A stretch of 64,000 bases of DNA, from the NCBI GenBank assembly GCA_030762935.1, contig CM060900.1:289176784-289240783 (forward strand). Direction: 5' to 3'. The notes below the pieces were generated by a model that was not told the DNA's origin, ran no database searches, and worked only from the letters and a program-made list of their open reading frames with translations. The stretch's first letter is position 1; each line of letters opens with the position of its first letter. Made by a program: the position numbers and the translations under genes. This DNA comes from Hymenopus coronatus (taxonomy: Eukaryota; Arthropoda; Insecta; Mantodea; Hymenopodidae). Below are positions 21,715 through 32,960 of the stretch, piece by piece.

Positions 21715-24600
21715 CTTAAATACCGGAGAGGCTACATTTCTTTCTGACGCCTTCAATACTTTTTCTTACCTGGATATAGCCTTTTGTTCTCCACAGTTGG
21801 CAGTTTCCTTACAATGAAATGCTATCTCTGACTTGCATACTACCGACCACTTTACAATTTTTATTAGTTTCTTAACCCAAGATGTATGCTCCGCACGTTT
21901 ACCTAGATGGGGCTTCGATAGAGCTAGCTGGAAATTTTATTACAGTCTGGCCGTTTGTAATTACAGCGAGCACGACTCTGACCTTTCTAGTCGAACACCT
22001 CATGGAAACCATTATTTCTGCTGTCGAGCTTTCTATTCCGCGGCCAACTGGACAACCCCGTCGCTTTCCTGTCCCTGGTGGACAGATGACTGCCGGAATG
22101 CTATTCGTTTTCGCAGACGTGCTCTCAGGGTCTTCCAACGTCGCCCTACACTGGATAGTCTAATGCAATATAAAAAGCTGCCTACCAAATCTGGACAAAT
22201 TATTAAGGATAGCAAAAAGACATCCTGGAGTAAATTTGTAGTATTTTTAACCGACATACACCTTCCTATATCGTATGAGAAGTTATGGCGTGTGGCAGGA
22301 AAATCGACCCAAATGCCAATAGCTGGTCGAAAACAGCGGCAGCCGCTGTAGTTGATTCTTTTGACGTGGCTAACACTTTTGGCAGTGCTTTCGCTCACGT
22401 GTGTAGCTCAGATAACTATTCCCTTGAGTTCCTGCTTGTCAAGGCTCAGGTGGAATCTCAGGCATTCCCCTTTCGTCCTGGTAACTTTGAAGACTACAAT
22501 CGCCATTTCACCATGGCGGAGCTAGACCATGCACTTTCATCTTTGCGAAACTCTGCACCCGCTTGAGATGGCATCAGCGTCGAAATTTTGCAACAATTCT
22601 CTCCTGAGGGTAAGGCTTTCCTAGTCCAGGTCTATACTTGTGTCCGGGTTGACGCCAGTTTTCCAGAGAAGTGACGGAGGCTACCCTCACTCCCGTTTTC
22701 CAGCTACCGTCCTACTTCCCTCACCAGTTGCGCCTGCAATGTGATGGAATGCATGATGAATGGGCGGTTTTTATAGTGACTTGAAACTTAAAAAGTTTTC
22801 ACCAACACCCAGTGCGGTTTTCACCGACGTCTTTCAGCAGCTGACCATTTTGTATCGCTGTCGACGCAGAGCATGGACGGATTTCTTAAGAACTGTCAAA
22901 GAGTTGGAATATTCTTGGACCTCGAGAAGGCTTATGAAACGTGTTGGCAAGCAGGAATCTTAGGTTCCCTCCTCAGCTGGAATCTACGTGGACGCCTACC
23001 GCTGTTATTCAGGAATTTATGGGTGACCGCGTTTTCCGAATAAGGGTCAGCTCAGTTTTTTCTAGCCTTTTTATTCAAGATAACGGTGTGCAACAGGGGT
23101 CGGTTCTCAACCTGACGCTGTTTGCTATCGCGATCAAAGCTGTTTTTGGAACGCCGTCTCCAGCGGCGTTTAGACAGCTTCTATGATTGGAGATGAGGCG
23201 AGATTTCTTTGACTGATATTCGATCGTAAACTTTGCTGGTTACACCGATGGGCCATTCTGTTAATATTTTACGGTACTAAGTGGCAAATCTTGGGAAGCG
23301 GATCGCACAGTGCTGTTGCGTCTTTATCGCACACAGATCCGATCCAAGTTAGATTATGGATGCATTGTTTATTCTACAGCACGGCCATCTGTATTGACAA
23401 TGTTAGACACTGTACAAAATCAGGGCATCCACATGGCTGTTGGAGCCTTTCCAACGAGCCCGGTTGTTAGCCTCTACGCCGAATCCCCAGAATTCCCTCT
23501 GCGATGCAGGCGTGATGTCCTCCTGGTAAATAATGGCTGTGGGCTTCACTGCATATCTTCGCATCCAACGTTTATGCCTTTTACCTCTACTGCGCCGGAC
23601 GTACGTTATCGTAACCTGTCACTTAGTCCAAGGCCTGCAGGTTTTCGTTTCCATGAACTCCTTAGCAAGACACTGAAATGCCTAACATGCTTCCCAGGGG
23701 AATTTCCATGTAGATCTCGGGATGACGGCACACGAAAATTCTGCGATGCCTCAATCTTGTATCCGTATTTTTTTTTAGAGTTTTTTTTTCTCGCTACAGT
23801 GACCGAATTTGTATCTACACCGATGGAAGTGCACCGATGGTGTAGAGTGTGCCTTTGTAGCTGGAACCGACACCCATACCTTCGGTTTGCCCAAAAATAC
23901 CTCTGTGTATACTGCAGGGCTCTATGCTCTCTACCACGCCATTCTATATGTACACCATCGAAACTTGGGTGAATGCCCTATTATGAGTGATTTCCTCAGT
24001 GCGCTTCAAAGCTTTCGTGAACTGTACAGCAACCATCCTATTGTACAGCGAATTCAAGATACACTCCATGTTTTGCGCGCTACGGGCGTAAATGTGGAGT
24101 TTGCCTGGATTCCTGGTCACGTTGGCTTGCCGGAGAATCAGCGGGCGGATTTCGCAGCAAAGACGGCAAACACGGAACTGAGAAATACACTTCAATTTGT
24201 ATTGTCCAGACTTCAGGCTCTTTGTGAGGAGAGCGGTGCTTTCGTCCTGGCATACAGAATGGGAAGCTCTGCGCGGGAACAAGCTTTGCGAGGTGAGGGA
24301 CGTCGCTGTCACCTGGGCCACCTCGTCCTACGTATCTCGTCGGTAGGAGGTGGTATAGGTGCACTTACGCATCAGTCACTGTTTTTTTTTGTTTTTTTTT
24401 TGTTTTTGTTTTTTTTTGTTTTCCCCACACAGGTACCTGTTTTATGAGGGTCCCTGCTCCTATCTGTCAAGAATGTGGACAAGAATTGACGGTTCTCCAA
24501 GTACTGGTAGAGTGTGCTCGTCTAGCACGTTTATGAGCCACTCTGCAACTACCGACGAGTACCAAAGAGTTTCTGGCGGATGATACCAGAGCGGTAGATC
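21169..24600 (+). pseudogene. LINE-A copy 4 ORF2 (endonuclease, RT, RNase H), broken
   Basis: ATG at 21169 opens the APE endonuclease: LQWNIGGIRPYRAELELL, VCLQEAKL and MMLIRDDIYADS. A (CT)n tract replaces sequence after 21650. The linker KDSKKTSWSKFV is at 22210-22245. RT motifs are fragmentary (FSSLFIQDNGVQQGSVLN at 23070-23110; the catalytic box is deleted), then MLLRLYRTQIRSKLDYGCIV at 23310. RNase H (23809-24180) keeps ELYALYHA-like and DFLSALQS motifs, with GLYALYHA replacing the usual Glu and so losing a catalytic residue. The T-rich insert at 24380-24420 disrupts the C-terminus. Confidence 0.82.
21655..21708 (+). repeat. (CT)n microsatellite within LINE-A copy 4
   Basis: About 27 uninterrupted CT dinucleotides inside the endonuclease region, followed by CTTTCTTTCTT. 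Copies 5 and the minus-strand copy have no such tract at the same place (there about 'TCTTTCTTTCTGAC'), so it grew after insertion from a short TC-rich seed. Confidence 0.95.
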
Positions 24601-24985
24601 AGCTTTTACATTTTTACCATTCCTACCTTTTAAGAGTATTATATGGTTTTTTCCCCCTTCTATTTCTTCTGGTGCGCTGTTGGTGTGGTAGCTGCAGTTC
24701 TTTTAACCCTTTAAAATTTAAACATGTGTACTTATTGCTTTAGGAATTTCTTTTATTTACACCTTTTAGCTCCCGTGTTTTGATTGTTTTAAGCTCCCTT
24801 TGGTTTTTACCTTGGAAAGTTTTATTTACATTGAATTTTAATTGGCATTTTAATTTGTTTAAAGATTCATTTCCATGATTATTTTTTATGCTTATTAACC
24901 CACTCAGTTGGTTTTAGTAACAAATGTTTCTGGTGGGCGTTGACGTCCCAAATGTTGAGCACCCTGAAACCCAATCATCATCATC

Positions 24986-25440
24986 CCCCAGGGGCCTACT
25001 ACGGTATGTACGGGTTAGGCGCACCCGGGGTCCCGAGCCACTTTGACTCCCTCTGTGAGCAACCTCAGAGTGGTGAGGGAGTCAGTAGGTCAAAATGCCC
25101 ACCCACGTGAAGGCCGTGCGTGGAGACCCGTGTCGGTGGAAAGGAATATCCTGGTTGGTTGAGGGTTGCGTACCTGAGCCTGGGCTTCTGTCTTTCAGTA
25201 ACTGGGGAGGGTGCGCAGCCTAATACACCGCTTTGGTTTCTGATTTGCCTAAACGGGAGGCTAGGGACTAACCCATCCCTAGTCAATCGGCCAGGACTAG
25301 GTATTATACCGAACTCCTGGGTGAGTGGGACGGCGTGCCTGTTATGTCCCCTGTGTAGTCCTGTCGGCCAAATGGGGTAACCCCTTGTTGGGCTCCGTGG
25401 TGGGTGGGGAGAACTGGGGGATGAATTTATACCATACTTT
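24986..25440 (+). promoter_or_regulatory. LINE-A 5' UTR (probable internal promoter region)
   Basis: GC-rich leader shared by three copies (19503-19760, 24986-25440, minus 61858-61445). Conserved landmarks are CACCCGGGGTCCC near the start, the GGCCGTG...GAGACCCGTGTCGGTGGAAAGGA block, and near the end a short palindrome GGGGTAACCCC (25375-25385) followed by TTGGGCTCCGTGGTGGG. LINEs of this type usually carry an internal promoter here; promoter activity is inferred from position only. Confidence 0.6.
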
Positions 25441-26886
25441 ATGGCACCAAAACTCAAAACCCTTAATTCAAGTGAAGACGTTGGAAAGGAAGTAGTCGAG
25501 TCATGTGATCCTCGCTACTTGGTTATTCATAGGACAGAGGAAGGTAAGAAGTTCCTTACGGTGAGCCCTTTTACTATCCAAAAGAGTCTCGATGCCATTG
25601 CTGGTCTGGTGAAATCCTTTCAAGCTCGAAATGGTACACTGTCGAATCCTACTCCGCCTCGCAGGCTGCAAGGATACTAAAAGCCACCATATTAGCCAGC
25701 TATCCAGTTCAGGTCGAGGTGCACAAGTCGCTGAACTCCTCACGCGGTGAGGTAGCAACCCACACATTGGACGGTTTGTCCATTGAGGAAATCCAAGGAA
25801 ATCTTGCGACTCAGGGTGTCGCATCGGTTTATCGGGTACAGCGTAAGATCAAAGGTGAATTCATGCCTACTCGTACCCTGTTTCTTACTTTTGATCGGGT
25901 TGACTTCCCTCAAAAGATTAAGGCAGTATATGAAGCCATCGAAGCTAGGCCTTATATACCCAATCCGCTCAGGTGCTTTAAATTCCAACGTTTTGGTCAC
26001 ACTAGTGAGTTGTGCACCAGGAAGTCCACCGGCGCCCACTGCGGTGACATCTCCCACCTTGGTGCTTGTGCTTCAGCTCCATCGTGTGTGAACTGTAACG
26101 GGGAACATCCATCTAGTTCTCGAGACTGCCCCCGTTTTGCAGAGGAACGAGCGATCCAGGAGATACGGGTGAAAGAGAAGGTGTCCTCCTTGGAAGCCCG
26201 GAAGCTCCTGCGTCTCCGCCAACCCTCTGTCCGGAGGTGCGGTACCGATAGCTCAGTTGCAGCTAAAACGCTACCGCGTCGGGAAATCGCAACACAAACC
26301 GGCGATATGAATGGGGCTACTATTGCGGAAAATGTTATTTTAGCCCAAGCGCTGCCAAAGCCTTCGACACCTACATGCAAGTCGGTATTAACATCTGCCA
26401 AATCCGCCAGCTTACAGAGCAGTCCTGCACACTTGTCACCAAAACTCTCGACCTCTGGAACTAAGAGTGGTAAATCCCCGACGTCTTGTGCACCTGAGAA
26501 GTAGTTCAAGACCAAATATGTCCGACAAGACTTCTTGAAAGAGAGTGTGCAATCTTCTGCCAAGTCATCTAATAGTAAGAAATGTCCACGCAACTCTCCA
26601 CGAGTATCCTCTTCTGAGGGATCATCTGGGGAGGGGAGCGTGGATGGCGACGGCCATCTTTGCCGATCAGCACATCTAATCGGTTCCAAATTCTCGGACC
26701 GAAATTTGGTCTTCAAAAAGGGTTCTCCCTTGTGGAGATGGACCAGGAGGATTCTGCCGCCACTGCCAGAGGAACAGTACGAAAACGGCATAATCGTGCT
26801 CCTGAAAATAGTACTAGCCCAACGCCTAAGAAGAACAAATTGAACCGACCAGCTAATCCCAATCTGCAGAAGCGTCTTTCGATTTG
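25441..26886 (+). pseudogene. LINE-A copy 5 ORF1 (gag-like, zinc knuckles), frameshifted
   Basis: ATG at 25441 begins MAPKLKTLNSSEDVGKEVV. A frameshift near 25650 moves the reading to the long frame 25719-26504: SLNSSRGEVATHTLDGLSIE, TRTLFLTFDRVDFPQKIKA and YIPNPLRCFKFQRFGHTSEL. CCHC knuckles follow: CFKFQRFGHTSELC lacks its second Cys; HCGDISHLGAC and CVNCNGEHPSSSRDCP are closer to consensus. The C-terminal part is Ser/Pro/Lys-rich and returns to another frame, ending PNLQKRLSI at 26886, as in the minus-strand copy (QPIMQKCLSI). Likely the nucleic-acid-binding ORF1 protein. Confidence 0.85.
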
Positions 26887-26909
26887 AAACTTGTCCCATA
26901 ATATACTCA

Positions 26910-29900
26910 ATGGCTATCCTACATTGGAACATACGCAGAATTCAACCACATCGACCAGAGTTTGACTTGTTACTGCGCCAGCATAAATCTTTGGTTGTAT
27001 GCTTACAAGAGACAAAACTCCGCCCAATAGACATCATTAGCATCAGGCAGTATTCCTCTGTACGATGTGATTTATCCCCGGAGGACGGTGTCTCGGCACA
27101 TAGGGGCACTATGATGCTTATTCGAGATGATATCTTTGCCGACTCCGCACCCATAAAATCTGACATCAAGTCCGTTGCTATCAGGATTAAGCTACCCTCC
27201 ACCTTATTCACCATTTGCAGTATCTATTTGCCTCCATCTGCGGACCTCTTGTACAGCGACTTAGAACACCTAGTTTCGCAGTTGCCACCACCCTCCTTAT
27301 TGGTAGGCGACGTGAATGACCATCACCCTCTTTGGGGCTCACCTCGGGCTTATGCGCGAGGTCAGCTACTTAAAGACTTCTTGGATAGTCAGAATCTTTC
27401 TTTCTGACTCCTTTCATAGTTTTTCACACATTGGCATTGCAATTTGTTCCCCTCAGCTAGCAGTCAAGTTATGCTGGAATATCATCTTGGATTTGCATTC
27501 TAGTGACCACTTTCCTTGTCTTATTAGTCTCTTGACACCCGTTGTATGTTCCAACCGTTTACCTAGCTGGCGACTAGACCAAGCCACCAGAGAACTGTAC
27601 TGCCACTTGGCTGAATTTAACTACGAAGAGCATGACTCTGTGAACCACTTGGTCGAACATCTCACAGGTAACATTCTGTCTGCTGCTGAGCAATCCATTC
27701 CGCGTTCGACTGACCACATCCGCCGATTTCCGGTACCTTGTTTTTGTTGTATTGTTTGGTAGTGTTGAACGCCCGCTTTATTACTTAGGGCACGGCAGCC
27801 GGTTTCCGATACCTTGGTGGGCCGATGACTGTCGGGTTGCTATTCGAACTCGCAGACGTGCTCTACGGGTTTTCCAGCGCTTCCCTGCACTGTATAACCT
27901 GATACTCTATAAACAGATGCGTGCACACTCTAGGCGGGTTATTAAGGATAGCAAAACGATGTCATGGAATAAATTCGTGGGTTCCTTTAATCGGCATACA
28001 CCTTCCTCTGTCGTATGGGATACGTTAAGACGTGTGGCTGGAAAATCGACCCATATGCGGATCGCCGGTCTCAAAACACCTACTGGAGCTGTTGTTGATG
28101 CATTGACGTGGCGAATACTTAGATAGTGCATTCTCTCATGTGTATAGCTCAGGCAATTATTCCCCTGAGTATCTCACAGTTAACTCAGGTGGAATCTCAA
28201 GGATTTTCATTTCTTTCTGGCAACCTTGATTATAATCGCATTTTCACCCTGGCAGAGCTAGACAATGCACTCTCCTCTTCGCGACACTCTGCACCAGGGC
28301 CAGATGGTATCCACGTGCAAATGTTGCAACATCTCTCTCTCCTGATGGTAAAGCTTTCCTACACGAGGTCTGTAATCGTGTCTTGGTTGACGCCATTTTT
28401 CCAGACAAGTGGCGGGAGGCCACCATCATACCCATTCTTCAACCTGGAAAGGACCGCCATCTTCCTTCCAGTTACCGTCCTATTTCCCTCACAATTTTTG
28501 TGTGCAAGGTGATGGAACGCATGATCAATGGACGGTTGGTGTGGTGGCTGGAATCCCACAATCCTCTGACTAACACCCAGTGTGGCTTTAGACGAACGTT
28601 CAACAACTAACCACCTTTTCTCGCTGTTAACTCAGATCATGGACGGGTTTCTTAAGAACAGCTAGCTGGGATCTTTTTTGATCTCGAGAAGGCATATGAC
28701 ACGTTGGCAAGCGGGGATATTACGTTCCCTCCACAACTGGAACATACGTGGACGCCTACCGTTGTTCATTCAGGAGTTTATGCGGGACCGCGTTTGTCGA
28801 GTGTGGGTCGGCTCGGTTTTTTCTAACCATTTTATTCAAGAGAACGGAGTGCCACAGGGCTCGGTACTCAGCGTGACGCTGTTTGCTATTGCGATAAATT
28901 CCTTATCGCTGTGTGTGCCCCCAGGTGTCTCTTCCTGTTTATTCGTGGACGACTTTGCCATCTTCTTTACTTCTCAGTGTACACCGTTTTTGGAACGCCG
29001 TCTCCAGCGGTGTTTGGACAATCTCTATGATTGGAGCTCGAAACATGGCTTTCGTTTCTCAGCTGAGAAGACAGTCTGCGGTAACTTCTGGCGCCGTAAG
29101 TGGCAATCACCGCCGTCTCTTCGACTCGGGCCGGATTTACTTCATTTCGCAGATGAGGCGAGATTGCTTTTGTTGATCTTCGATCGGAAACATTGTTGAA
29201 CACCACATATAGCACAGCTGAAAGCGCGATCTGACGGTTCTCTAAATCAATTATGGATACATCGGAAACATTGTTGAACACCACATATAGCACAGCTGAA
29301 AGCGCGATCTGACGGTTCTCTAAATCAATTATGGATACTAAGTGGCAAATCTTGGGGTGCAGATCGGACAGTGTTACTCCGTCTTTATCGTGCACTGATT
29401 CGATCGAAGTTGGACAATGGCATCATTGTGTATTGTTCAGCCCGACCATCAATACTCAGAAGATTAGACACAGTCCATAATCAGGGCATCCGTGTGGCCG
29501 TTGGGGCTTTTCCAACGAGCCCAGTCGTTAGCCTCTACGATATCGGCGTGATGTCCTGCTCGCTAATTATGGCTGTGGGCTTAAGTGTATGCCTGGGCAT
29601 CCAACTTTCCATGCGTTTTTTTCTCCCTTGAGCTGCACGAGCGATACTGCCACCGCTCTCTGAGCCCCAGGCCAGCAGGTTTTCTTTTCCGTGAGCTTCT
29701 ACGGCAGCACCATGTTGACATGCCTAAGCTGTTATCCAAGGGGAAGATTATGTACCCTCTTTGGTTACGTGCTACCTCCCATGTCGATCTCGGGATGACG
29801 CTTTACAGGAAATCTGCTATGCCTGTTGACAGTATTCGTCGTTGTTTTTAAGAATGTTTATCCAAATACAGTGGCCGTATGTGTATTTACAACGATGGCA

Positions 29901-30665
29901 GTAAGAGCCCCGACGCTTTTGGATGTGCCTTTGTCACTGGCACCGCAACTTCTACTTACGGTTTGCCTAGTAGCACTGCCGAGCTATATGCTATTTGTCA
30001 AGGCCTTCTGTATATTCGGCATCGAAAATTAGGTGACTGCCTTATTCTTAGTGATTCACTTAGTGCCCTTCAGAGCATTCGTGAGCTGTACAATTACCAT
30101 CCTTTGGTGCAGTGCATCCAGGACGTTCTCCACATTTTACACGCTTCTGGTTTTAATGCTGAGTGCGCATGGATTCCTGGACACGTTGGCTTGCCAGGGA
30201 ATGACACGGCGGATTTGGCAGCGAAATCAGCAGCCACAGAGCCCAGTGTTACCATTACTAGTTTAACATCAGAGGAGTTTAGTGTGGCTGTACGGAGAGC
30301 CGTTTTTTCGGATTGGCATGCGGAGTGGTCGGCTCTCCATGGTAATTAGCTGCGAGAGGTGAAGGACCTCCCTGTCAACTGGGTAACCTCCTCTCGTTTA
30401 TCCCACCAGGAGGAGGTAGTATTAGCTCGGCTACGAATTGGCCACTGTATTTTTACTCACAGTTACCTTTTTAAACGCAAATCTGCTCCTATCTGCGGAT
30501 GCACAATCAGTTCGTAATGTGTTGCTGGAGTGTGGTCACCTGGCACACATTCGGTCATCTATGGGCATGCTGGCCTCTTTTGCCGAGGTCCTGGCAGATG
30601 ACCTAAGAGCAGTGGATGGGGTTTTTAAATTTTTAGCAAATGTTTCTTTTACCTTGAGGTTTTAG
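26910..30665 (+). pseudogene. LINE-A copy 5 ORF2: endonuclease, RT, RNase H, zinc finger; frameshifted
   Basis: ATG at 26910 opens the APE endonuclease: ILHWNIRRIQPHRPEFDLLL, CLQETKL (catalytic Glu), GDVNDHHPLWG (normally GDfNaHH) and SSDHFP with the final catalytic His. The RT follows: WREATIIPILQPGKDRHLPS, SYRPISLT, CGFRR, ENGVPQGSVLSVTLFAIAIN and CLFVDDFAIF, so the catalytic FVDD box is intact (about 28940). RNase H at 29879-30349 has YNDGSK (first catalytic Asp preserved, Thr lost), TAELYAI, LSDSLSAL and GNDTADLAAKSA. The C-terminal finger is partly deleted around 30490. At least six frameshifts or stops. Confidence 0.88.
29183..29338 (+). repeat. 78-bp tandem duplication within LINE-A copy 5 RT
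   Basis: Two identical or nearly identical 78-bp units (29183-29260, 29261-29338) beginning ATCGGAAACATTGTTGAA. The other LINE-A copies have this segment once. 78 is a multiple of three, but the surrounding frame is already broken. Confidence 0.93.
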
Positions 30666-30914
30666 TGTGTTAGCAGATATTTTTTTAACTCTTAGCTAGC
30701 TCTTTTAGTTTTAATGTGTTGGTTTTTCTCCAGCTCTGGTTACAGGGCTGGACAGTTCTTTTACTTCGGTTTTATACTCTTTTAGCTCTACTTTTACCTG
30801 CATTTTATTTTGCAATGGTGTTTTCTTACTGACTATTGCCAAGTTTTAATCATAAGGGCACTAATGACCTCGGCAGTTGAGCGCCCTTAAACACCATTAT
30901 TATCATCATCATCA

Positions 30915-32660
30915 CATACCCCTTCCTCTAGCATGGTGTGAGTGGCCGGAAAAGCAACTGATATGCCAATCACTGGCCTCAAAACACCTGCCGGTGCTGT
31001 TGTAGATACGTTTAACATGGTTAACACTTCGGGCAGTGCTTTCGCTCAGGGTCTAACTCAGACAATTATTCACCCCAGTTTCTTCTAGTTAAGGCTCAGG
31101 TGCAGTCTCAAGGATTCTCCTTTCATTCTTTAAACCTTGAGGAATACAATCTCCTTTTCATCATGATGAAGTTAGACCATCATACACTTTCATCTTTGCA
31201 AAACTCTGCACTCTATATTGGTGTTTGGATTGATACCACTTTTCCAGAAAAATGGTGGGAGGCCATTATAATACCCATTTTGAAACCTGGAAAGGTCCAT
31301 GATCTTCTGTGCAGCTACTGATCTATTTCCTTCACCAGTTGCATTATTAAGGTGAGGAACGCACGATCAATGGTGGCTGGAATCCCTTAATCTACTGACC
31401 TATTGCTCTTGTTGAAGACATCAGTTAGTAGGTGGCCAGCTTGTATTGCTATCGATGCGGATCATGAACAGGTTTCTTAAGAACTGTCAAACTGGTGGGA
31501 TATTTTTTGACCTTGAGAAGGCTTCCCTCTTCAACTTGGTTCCAATTTACTTCCATTTGCAGATGGGACAAGATTCCTTGGGTTGATATTCAATTGGAAA
31601 CTTTGCTGGCTACCACATGTAGCTGAACCTGCAATGTGACAGTTCTTTGAATATTTTACAGATACTAAGTGACAAATTTTGGGGAGTGGATTGGACAGTT
31701 GTGCTGCATCTTTATGGTACACTGATGCAATCCAAGTTAGACAATGTATGCATTATTTATTCTTCAGCATGACACCTCTGTTAAGAAGATTAGACACTGT
31801 CCATAATCAGGGCATCCATGTTGCTGTAGGAACTTTTTTGACCAGCCCAGTTGTTGGTCTCTACTATGAATCAACAGAACTGCGTCTGCAATATCTGTGT
31901 GTGTCCTAGCTAATTATATCTGTGGACTTAGGTGTGTGTCTGCTCATCATCCCACATTTACCCCTTTTGCCTATACTGCATTGGACAAACTTTATCACAA
32001 CCTCTCACTTAGTGCAAGGCCAGCAGGTTTTCGTTTCCGAGAGGTTCTTTGTGAGCACGATATTGAAATTCCTCCCATGGCTCCCAAGCAGGAGAGGCTG
32101 TACCCATCTAGGTTATGTCCAACTTTACATGTAGATGTAGGCATACAGGAACTTTATGATGCATGTGTCTAGTATTGAATGTGTGTTTTAGAATTTTTAT
32201 CACATTACAATGAGTGCATTTTCATATACACCGATGGGAGTAGGCAACCAGAAAATCCAGTATTACAATTACCTATGTAACTGGTGAAGGCTTTCAGAGC
32301 ATGATGTGGAGAGCGGTGCTTTCATGCTGTATGAAGATTGTATAGCACTCCACAGAAACAAGCTTAGAGAAGTGAAGAAGTTCCCTGTAAACTGGGTAAC
32401 CTCCTCTTGTCTATCTCATTGGGAGGAGGTGACATTGGCATGATTGCACATTCGCCACTGCAATTTTACTCAGTTACTTTTTTAAGCAAAGTCCTACTCC
32501 TCTGTGACTGCTGTGTAGCGAAGCATTGTCTGTTCATCATGTGTTGGTATAGTGTGCACCTTTAGCATATCTATGCACAACATTGGAACTGCCAGGCATT
32601 CTTTTGCTGGTCAGACTCTTTACCTCTTATCATCACCACTTGCTTTTGATCATTTAAGTA
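30915..32660 (+). mobile_element. Old LINE-A copy 3, right part (RT to RNase H)
   Basis: Starts CATACCCCTTCCTCTAGCAT, the exact continuation of the segment cut at 19502 (compare CATACACCTTCCTCTGTCGT at 28000 in copy 5). Then VAGKATDMPITGLKTPAGAV (frame-broken), RT remnants (plus 31250-31320, FPEKWWEAIIIPILKPGKVH), RSKLDN-like at 31730, the AGFRFREVL region at 32020-32050, and RNase H/C-terminal scraps to about 32620. More decayed than copies 4 and 5, as expected for the host of a nested insertion. Its 3' tail is missing, replaced at about 32660 by LINE-C. Confidence 0.82.
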
Positions 32661-32960
32661 TGCTAAAAATATATTCAAGGACACTTCTTTTATCCCATAT
32701 TTTTCCATTTCCCAAGGAGAATATCAGGTTGCACACAGTCAAATGCCTTGGTTGCCTGTGCAGAACTACCCTTTCCAAATGTTTCCAGAATATTCTGAAT
32801 CAATGCGTCCACCACATCAATAGTTGATTTACCTTTATGATACCCAATTGATTGTTTACAAATAGGTTATGCTTTTCAAAAACTTGTAGCATTTGGTTTT
32901 TTAAAATACATTCCAGAATTTCAGCCACTGTTGGAATTATAGATATGTTGATCTTAATCC
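32660..32960 (-). mobile_element. LINE-C, inverted 5' segment (RT fingers/palm)
   Basis: Minus-strand translation gives PTVAEILECILKNQMLQVFE, then (frameshift) HKGKSTIDVVDALIQNILET and TKAFDCVQPDILL: RT block 1-3 of a CR1/jockey-type LINE. No long open frame. The downstream part of the same RT is on the opposite strand immediately after, so this piece looks inverted relative to the rest. Confidence 0.75.

Larger units (their letters stand above)
19503..24985 (+). mobile_element. LINE-A copy 4: near full length, decayed
   Basis: Starts with the LINE-A 5' end (CAGGGGCCTATATGG near 19505; compare CAGGGGCCTACTACGG at 24989). GC-rich 5' UTR to 19760, ORF1 remnant 19761 to about 21150, ORF2 remnant 21169 to about 24600, 3' UTR, degenerate stem-loop (GGGCGT...GAGCACCC, 24935-24965) and AATCATCATCATC tail at 24973-24985. 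Immediately followed by the 5' end of copy 5. Interrupted internally by a (CT)n tract and several deletions (RT between 22560 and 23300 is heavily shortened). Confidence 0.88.
24986..30914 (+). mobile_element. LINE-A copy 5: near full length, best-preserved overall layout
   Basis: 5' end CCCCAGGGGCCTACTACGG at 24986 abuts the tail of copy 4. 5' UTR to 25440, ORF1 25441-26886, short spacer, ORF2 26910-30665, 3' UTR with stem TAAGGGCACT (30853-30862) / AGCGCCCTTA (30880-30889), and a (TCA)n tail ending at about 30914. Total about 5.9 kb, which I take as close to full length for the family. It has multiple frameshifts, a 78-bp tandem duplication at 29183-29338 and a small insertion near 27740-27800. 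Confidence 0.9.

Noticed and set aside
25065..25457. 130-codon minus-strand frame in LINE-A 5' UTR
   Set aside because: Similar antisense frame appears in copy 6 (SPHWGDRGYSTLTVPLT...-like), but it reads through noncoding leader in both; no domain, and not preserved in copy 4.
25997..26932. 311-codon open frame on the minus strand
   Set aside because: It is antisense to LINE-A ORF1 of copy 5, whose plus-strand product has recognisable zinc knuckles and matches two other copies. The minus frame has no domain and is not kept open in copies 4 and 6.
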